In this document: positions 54,203-61,330 of the stretch, in pieces | How the letters are laid out: each line of letters opens with the position of its first letter | Numbering within the stretch: position 1 is the stretch's first letter | Source of the DNA: DATCJY01 sp036562565 | GTDB taxonomy: Bacteria > Bacteroidota > Bacteroidia > Flavobacteriales_D > Sanyastnellaceae | Direction: 5' to 3' | Length of the DNA: 64,000 nucleotides | Assembly: GCA_036562565.1 (NCBI GenBank) | Contig: DATCJY010000011.1 | Location: forward strand, 88,876 to 152,875 | Translations under genes and position numbers: made by a program | The notes under the pieces: generated by a model | The model's database searches: none | The model's input: only the letters and a program-made list of their open reading frames with translations | What the model was told of the DNA's origin: nothing

Positions 54203-54937
54203 ATGAAAATTATAGACAGTATCATCACCTTCATTCGTGCAGCCATTGTCCTATTATGGTCATTGTTCTGTGCGCTTTTCGGCATAGTTGTTTTGCTCGT
54301 TACTTGGAATCCTTCATTCACACAGCGTTTCACGACCCGTTATGTATGGTCGCCTGTATTGCTTGGAGCATGCGGAGTGAAGGTCAACCTCTATGGTACG
54401 GAGAACATCAACTATGAACAAGCAAGCATCTATGTGGCCAATCATGCATCGCAGTTTGACATTGTAGCCTTGTGCCGCGTGATGCCGATAACCTTGTTTT
54501 ACGTAGTGAAACAGGAGCTCAAAAAAGTTCCACTCATTGGATGGTACATCTATGCCCTAGGGCACATTTTCGTGGACCGCAAGAATCCGGAATCCGCGAA
54601 AATTAGCATGCGCGCAGCAGCTGATAAAATCAAATCCGGCAAAAACCTCATCTCCTTTGCTGAAGGTACACGCACCAAAACGGGGGAACTTCTCATGTTC
54701 AGAAGAGGTCCTTTTCTCATTGCCAAAGAAGGGAACTTGGATGTTATTCCGATAGCCATCGAAGGCTCCAGACAAGTATTGCCAAGCGGTTCTTTCTCGC
54801 CCAAGCCCGGTGTTATCAATATTTATATTGGCAAAGTGATTTGTCCGGATGAATACCAAAACATCACGATAGAAGAGCTGGCAGCGCTGACCAGATCACG
54901 GGTACAGGCCATGCTCACCGAAAGAAAAAGCATCTAA
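54203..54937 (+). CDS. plsC: 1-acyl-sn-glycerol-3-phosphate acyltransferase
   Basis: The 244-residue inner-membrane enzyme acylates lysophosphatidate to phosphatidate in phospholipid synthesis. The H-x4-D catalytic motif is N80-H-A-S-Q-F-D86, the second block F-V-D-R-K-N-P is at about 120, and F-A-E-G-T-R-T and P-I-A-I-E-G-S are blocks III and IV. An N-terminal membrane helix is present (about 7-31). It diverges from the Omp85-like gene, whose start lies only 13 bases away, so they share a promoter region. The Na/Pi gene follows after 44 bases. Confidence 0.9.
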   Translation: MKIIDSIITFIRAAIVLLWSLFCALFGIVVLLVTWNPSFTQRFTTRYVWSPVLLGACGVKVNLYGTENINYEQASIYVANHASQFDIVALCRVMPITLFYVVKQELKKVPLIGWYIYALGHIFVDRKNPESAKISMRAAADKIKSGKNLISFAEGTRTKTGELLMFRRGPFLIAKEGNLDVIPIAIEGSRQVLPSGSFSPKPGVINIYIGKVICPDEYQNITIEELAALTRSRVQAMLTERKSI

Positions 54938-54981
54938 TGGAAACACTACAACCATCCTAATCATACAACACAGCATCATCC

Positions 54982-55938
54982 ATGTTCTTCGAGAATTTTC
55001 AGACACTCATTATCATCATTGCCTCGATATCTCTTTTCGTCTTTGGCTTACAGAGTTTCAGTAAAGAAATCGAGAATCTCGGAAAAGAGCGATTAGCCAA
55101 ATGGATAGGTAAAATTACGCGCTTACCATTGGGTGGTTTCTTCCTCGGAGGACTGTTCACTGCGGTGATTCAATCCAGCACCTTGGTATCTACGCTCACA
55201 GTTTCCCTTGTGGACACAGGGATTATCACCTTCCGTGATAGTATTATGATTTTGTTGGGAACGAACATTGGCACCACCTCTACCGGATGGATTGTATCCT
55301 TGAACTCATCGTTTCTCGGTCCCTTCTTTATCGTGCTTGGTTCTGCCATCAGTATGTTTCCGTCACGGATTTCAACCATCGGTAAATCCGTATTCTTCTT
55401 TGGGTTCATCTTCTTTTCGCTCACGCTGATAAGCATTGCTATGGCACCTATCAAAAACGATCCGATTTTGATAGAAGTCCTCTCGAAGGCTTCCAATCCG
55501 CTGTTGGGAATAATCTATGGCATTGTGATTACGGTGATTATTCAATCGAGCTCGGTAGTTGTTGGACTTGTGATTGTATTGCTCTCTCAAGGAACCATCA
55601 CCATTGACATAGCCATTCCTGTGGTGATTGGAGCGAACATTGGTACCACTTCCACTGCTTTGTTGGTGAGCATGAAAATGTCTTCACTCTCCAAGCTTGT
55701 AGCTCTTTCCAGCACTTTGTTCAACGTAGTGGGAGTGATTATTATGTTCCCATTCTTCAATGTACTGAAGTCCATTGCAACGGGATTCAGCACTGAGCCT
55801 GCCATGCAGGTGGCCCTGGCATATACCATCAGTAACACCTTTACATCAGTGTTCTTTCTGTTGTTTATCAACCCAACCATTCGCAGGCTGCAAAAACACA
55901 GATGGTATAAAGAAGCTCAGCTGGCCCCTGCCAGCTGA
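54982..55938 (+). CDS. Na/Pi cotransporter family protein, short form
   Basis: The 318-residue membrane protein has two inverted halves, each with a Q-S-S motif (A-V-I-Q-S-S-T-L-V-S near residue 61 and V-I-I-Q-S-S-S-V-V-V near 188) and G-T-N-I-G-T-T-S/A-N-I-G-T-T-S repeats, the substrate-binding features of NptA-type transporters. It lacks the C-terminal PhoU-like domain found in many relatives. It probably moves phosphate with sodium. The stop codon is within a GC-rich hairpin. Confidence 0.88.
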   Translation: MFFENFQTLIIIIASISLFVFGLQSFSKEIENLGKERLAKWIGKITRLPLGGFFLGGLFTAVIQSSTLVSTLTVSLVDTGIITFRDSIMILLGTNIGTTSTGWIVSLNSSFLGPFFIVLGSAISMFPSRISTIGKSVFFFGFIFFSLTLISIAMAPIKNDPILIEVLSKASNPLLGIIYGIVITVIIQSSSVVVGLVIVLLSQGTITIDIAIPVVIGANIGTTSTALLVSMKMSSLSKLVALSSTLFNVVGVIIMFPFFNVLKSIATGFSTEPAMQVALAYTISNTFTSVFFLLFINPTIRRLQKHRWYKEAQLAPAS

Positions 55939-55939
55939 G
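55916..55939. repeat. GC-rich hairpin spanning the stop codon of the Na/Pi gene
   Basis: A 10-bp perfect stem (55916-55925 with 55930-55939) closes a 4-base loop and includes the TGA at 55936-55938. No T run follows, so it is terminator-like only in shape. It separates two converging genes. Confidence 0.6.
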
Positions 55940-55979
55940 AACTATGGATTTCAATAAAATTTTCGTTGGAAGGTGATGC

Positions 55980-57062
55980 TTATACTCCGCTTCCCTCTTG
56001 CAGTTTAGAAGTGTTTTCCGCGAGTTTAAGTGCCTCTATGATATCATCTATTTCACCGTTCATAATGGCATCAAGGTTATAAAGCGTTAGGTTGATGCGG
56101 TGGTCGGTTACCCGTCCTTGCGGATAGTTATAGGTTCTAATCTTCGCGCTGCGGTCACCGGTGCTCACCAATGTTTTACGCATTTGTGCGCGTTCTGCTT
56201 GACGTTTGTTCACCTCCGCTTCAAAGATGCGCGTACGCAACATCGTCAATGCCTTCTCATAGTTTTCGTGTTGGGAGCGTCCTTCTTGGCACTCAGCTAC
56301 CACTCCCGTAGGAATGTGTGTGAGGCGCACTGCTGACTCTGTCTTGTTGATGTGCTGACCACCTGCACCACTTGCACGATATGTATCGCGTCTGATATCA
56401 GCAGGATTCAATACCACATCAAACTCTTCTGCTTCAGGAAGCACTGCCACAGTAGCAGCACTGGTATGTACGCGACCTTGAGTTTCGGTTTCAGGCACGC
56501 GTTGCACACGGTGCACACCACTTTCAAACTTGAGTGTACCATAAACCTCATCACCTGAAATCTCGAAGGATATCTCCTTGAATCCGCCCATGGTTCCTTC
56601 GTTGAGATTGAGTACTTCCATGCGCCAGCCGCGTTGCTGGATATAGCGAGAATACATCTTGAACAAGTCACCCACGAAGATGCTGGCCTCATCCCCTCCG
56701 GTACCGGCACGCAATTCCATGATACAGTTCTTGGTATCCTCGGGGTCCTTCGGAATGAGCAAATATTTCACTTCCTCATCCAGTTTTTCTTTGAGTGGCA
56801 CAAGGGTATCGTATTCCTCTTGAGCGAGCTCTTTCAAGTCCGGGTCTTCGTTGGAATACAAAATGTCTTTGGCCGCCTTCAGGTCATCAATCACTTTCTT
56901 GTACTCGCGGTATTTCTCCACGATTACACCCAAGTCTTTGTATTCTTTCATGAGCGCGGGATAGCGCTTCATATCAGAAATAACTGTGGGGTCAGTAATC
57001 ATCTTCCCCACTTCATTGTATCTGTCTACAAGTAAGGATAATCTATCTAATAGATCTTGCAT
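55980..57062 (-). CDS. prfA: peptide chain release factor 1
   Basis: RF1 recognises UAA and UAG and triggers peptide release on the ribosome. The 360-residue sequence has the G-G-Q motif in G-A-G-G-Q-H-I-N-K-T-E-S-A-V-R, the R-V-Q-R-V-P-E-T-E-T-Q-G-R-V-H-T-S-A-A-T-V stretch, whose end includes the stop-codon-recognition site, and the R-N-Y/T-Y-N-Y-P-Q-G-R-V-T-D-H-R C-terminus. I start at 57062 (M-Q-D-L-L-D-R-L), the normal RF1 beginning. The 27 extra residues of the longer frame do not fit the family. It lies 88 bases after purM on the same strand. Confidence 0.95.
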   Translation of the reverse strand: MQDLLDRLSLLVDRYNEVGKMITDPTVISDMKRYPALMKEYKDLGVIVEKYREYKKVIDDLKAAKDILYSNEDPDLKELAQEEYDTLVPLKEKLDEEVKYLLIPKDPEDTKNCIMELRAGTGGDEASIFVGDLFKMYSRYIQQRGWRMEVLNLNEGTMGGFKEISFEISGDEVYGTLKFESGVHRVQRVPETETQGRVHTSAATVAVLPEAEEFDVVLNPADIRRDTYRASGAGGQHINKTESAVRLTHIPTGVVAECQEGRSQHENYEKALTMLRTRIFEAEVNKRQAERAQMRKTLVSTGDRSAKIRTYNYPQGRVTDHRINLTLYNLDAIMNGEIDDIIEALKLAENTSKLQEGSGV

Positions 57063-57150
57063 TGTCTTTTTTCTACATCGAAAATTAAAGATTGAAAATT
57101 CTAGCCATAGGATTCCCGGTAACAGACCATCCTCAATCTTCAATCACATA

Positions 57151-58317
57151 TTAATACTCAAATGTTCCGAACTCACTTTGAATGGTGAGCTTTTTGGTAT
57201 CCGATTTTTCCACCCTACCAATGATTTTCGCTTCCAAGTTGAATGCTTTGGCGATTTCAATCATCTGCTTGGCAGCCTCTTGATTGGTAAAAATCTCCAA
57301 GCGATGGCCCATATTGAATACGCGGTACATTTCTTTCCAATCCGTTTGGGATTCTTGTTGAATCATGCGGAACAATGGAGGGAGTTCAAAGAGATTGTCC
57401 TTAATGACATGGAGGTTGTCCACGAAGTGCAGGACTTTGGTTTGCCCGCCACCACTGCAATGCACCATTCCGTGAATTTCATTTTTGAGTGTTTCAAAAA
57501 TTTTCTTCACTACCGGCAAATAGGTTCTAGTAGGTGACAAAACCAGTTTACCGGCATTGAGCTCGGCATTTTCCACGTGATCGGTCAAGGCATAGGAACC
57601 GCTGTACACGAGGCTTGCAGGAACAGCGGGGTCATAGCTCTCCGGATATTGTTCTGCCAGTTTTTTATAGAACACATCATGGCGTGCACTGGTGAGGCCG
57701 TTACTTCCCATACCACCGTTGTATTCAGATTCATAGGTTGTTTGCCCATAAGAAGCAAAGCCCACAATGACATCACCAGCTTGGATGTTCGCATTGTCAA
57801 TTACCTCTGATTTTTTGAGTCGAGCAATGACGGTGGAGTCCACAATAATGGTGCGAACGAGGTCGCCCACATCAGCAGTTTCTCCACCGGTGGAGTGAAT
57901 GTTCACACCATGTGCTTTCAGTTCTTTGATAAGCGCTTCGGTGCCCTCAATAATGGCAGTAATGACCTCACCGGGGATAAGATTCTTATTGCGTCCAATC
58001 GTGCTGCTGAGCATGATATTGTCCACCGCCCCGACACAGATAAGGTCATCAAGGTTCATCACCAATGCATCTTGGGCAATTCCCTTCCACACCGAGATGT
58101 CTCCGGTTTCTTTCCAGTACATATAAGCCAGCGAAGATTTGGTGCCGGCTCCATCGGCATGCATTACGAGGCAGTGCTCTTCACTACCGGTGAGATAGTC
58201 AGGAGTAATCTTGCAAAATGCTTTTGGGAAAAGTCCTTTGTCAACGTTCTTAATGGCTGCGTGTACATCTTCTTTTTGAGAAGAAACCCCGCGCTGGGCA
58301 TATCTGGATTCGTCCAT
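57151..58317 (-). CDS. purM: phosphoribosylformylglycinamidine cyclo-ligase (AIR synthase)
   Basis: PurM closes the imidazole ring of AIR from FGAM with ATP, the step after PurL. The 388-residue protein is longer than E. coli PurM, in line with the Bacteroidota type. Seen are D-G-A-G-T-K-S, D-A-L-V-M-N-L-D-D-L-I-C-V-G, G-G-E-T-A-D-V-G, G-S-N-G-L-T-S-A-R-H and H-C-S-G-G-G-Q-T-K-V, the last a family signature. It is the first gene of a unit with prfA. Confidence 0.93.
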   Translation of the reverse strand: MDESRYAQRGVSSQKEDVHAAIKNVDKGLFPKAFCKITPDYLTGSEEHCLVMHADGAGTKSSLAYMYWKETGDISVWKGIAQDALVMNLDDLICVGAVDNIMLSSTIGRNKNLIPGEVITAIIEGTEALIKELKAHGVNIHSTGGETADVGDLVRTIIVDSTVIARLKKSEVIDNANIQAGDVIVGFASYGQTTYESEYNGGMGSNGLTSARHDVFYKKLAEQYPESYDPAVPASLVYSGSYALTDHVENAELNAGKLVLSPTRTYLPVVKKIFETLKNEIHGMVHCSGGGQTKVLHFVDNLHVIKDNLFELPPLFRMIQQESQTDWKEMYRVFNMGHRLEIFTNQEAAKQMIEIAKAFNLEAKIIGRVEKSDTKKLTIQSEFGTFEY

Positions 58318-58328
58318 GTGTGATAAAT

Positions 58329-58363
58329 AAAAAGGGCGAACAGAATGTGTATTCTGTCCGCCC
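58329..58363 (-). terminator. rho-independent terminator of the PorE-like gene
   Basis: A 13-position stem with one A-C mismatch (58334-58346 with 58351-58363) closes a GTGT loop. On the minus strand it is followed by five T (58333-58329). It lies between the PorE-like gene and purM. Confidence 0.85.
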
Positions 58364-58383
58364 CAAAATTATTGCGAATTGAG

Positions 58384-60426
58384 CTATTTTTTAGGAATGT
58401 AATTGGTACCGATAACTTTAAATACCGTTCTACGGTTGAGCGTATGAGCTGCTTCCTGTTGATCTTTAGGAAGTTTGTTGATATACGCTTCTGTCAATAC
58501 TGTACCTGCAGGGAAACCGTTTGTTTCTTTCAACAATTTGCGAGGCTCAGACTCACCTTTACCCACCGGCACCAAGCGGTCAGCTTCGATACCTTTAGAG
58601 ATAAGGTAATCTACGCAAGTCTTGGCACGAGCTTGAGAAAGCTTGAGGTTGTCAGAATCTTTACCACGAGCATCGGTGTGTGCTTCCAATTGAATCACCA
58701 AGCGTGGGTTGTCTTTCAACAATTCAACGAGGTAGTTCAATGAGTCGGCAGAGTTCACTTCATCGTTGATAATCAAGTCAGCTTTGGCGAACTCATAAAG
58801 TACAGTAGGCATATCGTACTCTTTGTCTTTCACAATTGGTCGTAGGAAATACTCTTTGGCGAAATTGAGAGAGTTCTTAGAACCAACTGTAGAGAAAGTT
58901 CCACTTGCACCGATGAATCCTTCCTTCTCCACTTTCACGGTGTAGTTGTAACCTGCTTTCAATTCTTTCGCATCGAAACTGAATCCACCGTTACCATCTG
59001 TCTTCTTGTTGATGGTGATAGGGTCACCATTAGCGCTGCTACCAACCAAAGAGATGTCAGCATCAGCGATGGTGCTACCGTTATCGATATCATAAGCAAC
59101 ACCGGTAAAAGTGAATTCCAATGGAGGTTCAGTGAAGCGATAGATATCGTCTTTCCCTTTACCACCCGGACGAGAAGAAGTGAAGTACCCGGAGAATGGT
59201 TCACCGTCACCGCCTTCGCTCACCAATACGAAACCGAAATCGTCAGAAGAAGAGTTGATGGGATAATCAAATGGCACCGGAGTACCGAAAGTCAAGTCAC
59301 CGGTTTTTTCAGCTTTGAAAATGTCCAGACCACCAAGGCCACCGCGACCATTGGAAGAGAAGTACAAGTTACCTTGGCTGTCGAAGTAGGGGAACAACTC
59401 ATCACCAGCGGTATTGATGGATGAAAGGTTCACTGGTTTGCCCCAGTTACCGCTCTTCTTGTCATAAGCAGAGTACCAAATGTCTTTACCACCTTTACCA
59501 CCCGGCATATCGGAAACGAAGAACAAGTAAGCATCATCAGGAGTGAGAGCCGGATGACCAACAACAGAAGTATCGTTGTCGTTGCGATCAATCAAGTTGA
59601 GGTTCACAGGGCTGGTATAGTTGTTACCTTGTCTTTTTGCCATCATGATATCGCAAGCGAAGAGCAAGCGATCGCTCTCATACACACAAGAGGTGTAGTA
59701 CAAGTTTTTAAATCCTTTGTCAAATGCAGGGGCACCTTCGTTGTGAATGGTGTTGATGCCACCACCAACAGGCTGAGGAGTGCTCCATTTTCCTTTCTTG
59801 TCTTTGTCAGAGTAGAACAAGTCCATGAAGCTCTCACCGGTAATCAGGTCGGTGCGAGAACCAGAGGCTGCCTGACGGCTGGAAGTGATGATCACCTGAT
59901 CACCTTTCTTATCAGCGAAAACAGGACCAAAATCATAGAACGGAGAGTTCCATTCCACCATGTTTTCTACGATGACTTTCGGCTTTGAAGCTTTCTTCAT
60001 GGCACCATCTTCACAAGCTTTTATGCGAGCTGCGGCTTTGCTTTTCTCGCCACCGCGCTCAGTGTACTTGTTGTATTGAGCAACAGCGTCTTCAAAGCGT
60101 TCCAATTCCTGAAGGCAAGTAGCATAGTTGTAATAAACTTCCGGATTGGTTTTATAGTATTGAGCTGTGATTGCTTTTTCATACCACTCAAGTGCAGCCT
60201 GATAGTTAGCAATTAGGCGGTTACTCTCACCTATCTGAAAAAACACTCGTGCCTTGTCATCCAAGTTTTTCACTGATGGTTCAGCAGCTTTATACTGACG
60301 AGCAGCTTCGTAGTAGGCTCTGTTTTCAAAATACTTGTCTGCCTTTTTTAGTGCAGCTTGCGCCTGAAGGCCTACAGAGAAGAGCAATGCTGCCGATGAC
60401 AAAATCAGTAGTCGAAATATTTTCAT
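58384..60426 (-). CDS. PorE-like OmpA-family protein (TPR, beta-propeller, CRD, OmpA)
   Basis: The 680-residue envelope protein has a signal peptide (about 1-22, V-G-L-Q-A-Q), then TPR-like helices (about 25-130), a PD40/WD40-like beta-propeller (about 145-410, repeats such as D-D-A-Y-L-F-F-V-S-D-M-P-G-G-K-G-G-K-D-I-W), a carboxypeptidase-regulatory-like domain (about 415-510) and an OmpA peptidoglycan-binding domain (from about 550, L-E-A-H-T-D-A-R-G, then L-S-x-A-R-A-x-x-C-V-D-Y-L). This is the domain order of PorE, a T9SS component. The P. gingivalis protein is a lipoprotein, while no lipobox is seen here. Paralogues with the same layout exist in the phylum, so T9SS function is probable, not proven. 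Confidence 0.8.
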   Translation of the reverse strand: MKIFRLLILSSAALLFSVGLQAQAALKKADKYFENRAYYEAARQYKAAEPSVKNLDDKARVFFQIGESNRLIANYQAALEWYEKAITAQYYKTNPEVYYNYATCLQELERFEDAVAQYNKYTERGGEKSKAAARIKACEDGAMKKASKPKVIVENMVEWNSPFYDFGPVFADKKGDQVIITSSRQAASGSRTDLITGESFMDLFYSDKDKKGKWSTPQPVGGGINTIHNEGAPAFDKGFKNLYYTSCVYESDRLLFACDIMMAKRQGNNYTSPVNLNLIDRNDNDTSVVGHPALTPDDAYLFFVSDMPGGKGGKDIWYSAYDKKSGNWGKPVNLSSINTAGDELFPYFDSQGNLYFSSNGRGGLGGLDIFKAEKTGDLTFGTPVPFDYPINSSSDDFGFVLVSEGGDGEPFSGYFTSSRPGGKGKDDIYRFTEPPLEFTFTGVAYDIDNGSTIADADISLVGSSANGDPITINKKTDGNGGFSFDAKELKAGYNYTVKVEKEGFIGASGTFSTVGSKNSLNFAKEYFLRPIVKDKEYDMPTVLYEFAKADLIINDEVNSADSLNYLVELLKDNPRLVIQLEAHTDARGKDSDNLKLSQARAKTCVDYLISKGIEADRLVPVGKGESEPRKLLKETNGFPAGTVLTEAYINKLPKDQQEAAHTLNRRTVFKVIGTNYIPKK

Positions 60427-60463
60427 ACGGTGTTTATTTGTTTCCAAAAGATTTTTGAGGTGA

Positions 60464-60493
60464 CGAAAATAGGCATTTTCACATATTTTTCAA
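60464..60493 (-). promoter_or_regulatory. promoter of the PorE-like gene
   Basis: On the minus strand TTG (60493-60491) and TATTTTCG (60471-60464) are 19 bases apart, a good -33/-7 match. The start codon is at 60426, so the leader is about 33 bases. Confidence 0.55.
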
Positions 60494-60545
60494 GAAATGT
60501 TTTACCCCCTCTTTTTCCTACCTCAATCAATTTATATTTAACTAT

Positions 60546-61145
60546 TTACGCTCCTTGTGTCTTGCTTTTTTCGATGATGGTTCGCTTGATGCGGCTCAGC
60601 GCTTCCGGTGTGATTCCAAGATAGGATGCAATATGATGCTGGGCTACCCTCATCTCCAATGCCGGATACTTCTTCACCAAGTCGATATAGCGTTGTTCGG
60701 CATTCTTGCTCATCACTGCTATCATACGTGACTGGCCTGCCACATAAGCTGCCTGTACCAGTAAACGAAAGAAGCGTTCGAATATTGGAAAATCGATGAG
60801 CAATTGTTCGTAGTCATTCTTGTGCATGACAGCCACGGTAGTATCCTCAAGCGCCTCGATGGAATAATTGGATGGTTCCTGGGTTACGAAACTCATGAGA
60901 TCACTGGTCCACCAATCTTCAAATGCAAATTGTACAATGTGCTCATGTCCTTTTTCATCGGTAAAATAGGTTCTGAGACATCCTTTGAGCACAAACCCCA
61001 TTACTTCAGTGACCTCACCGGCTTTATGCCAAACTTCGCGTTTCTTGATATGCTGAACAGTAAGCAAAGAAACCAATCGGTTCCAAGCTTCTTCCGATAG
61101 CTGTACACGTTTCTCAATGTTTTCTTTTAAAAGATCAAATACCAT
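60546..61145 (-). CDS. Crp/Fnr-family transcriptional regulator
   Basis: The 199-residue protein has an N-terminal cyclic-nucleotide-binding-like barrel (about 10-120; V-L-K-G-C-L-R-T-Y-F) and a C-terminal helix-turn-helix (Q-H-H-I-A-S-Y-L-G-I-T-P-E-A-L-S-R-I). The effector pocket lacks the clear cAMP-binding Arg/Glu set, so the ligand is unknown, as is common in Bacteroidota. There are no Fnr cluster Cys residues. Target genes cannot be named, though the adjacent PorE-like and PKD genes are candidates by position. Confidence 0.85.
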   Translation of the reverse strand: MVFDLLKENIEKRVQLSEEAWNRLVSLLTVQHIKKREVWHKAGEVTEVMGFVLKGCLRTYFTDEKGHEHIVQFAFEDWWTSDLMSFVTQEPSNYSIEALEDTTVAVMHKNDYEQLLIDFPIFERFFRLLVQAAYVAGQSRMIAVMSKNAEQRYIDLVKKYPALEMRVAQHHIASYLGITPEALSRIKRTIIEKSKTQGA

Positions 61146-61330
61146 AAAGCAATAATGATGAAAGATTATTGAAGTCCGTCAAGTGAAATTCGTTTTTTCA
61201 ATTAGATGCGGATAAGATTTATTTTCCACATCTCAAAGCTATTAACTTTTATCTATTCCAAAACCCGATTTGTTATTTTAGCTCCCAACGAAACACCAAA
61301 TCAGACTAAAACATTACTTTGAATTTTCCT

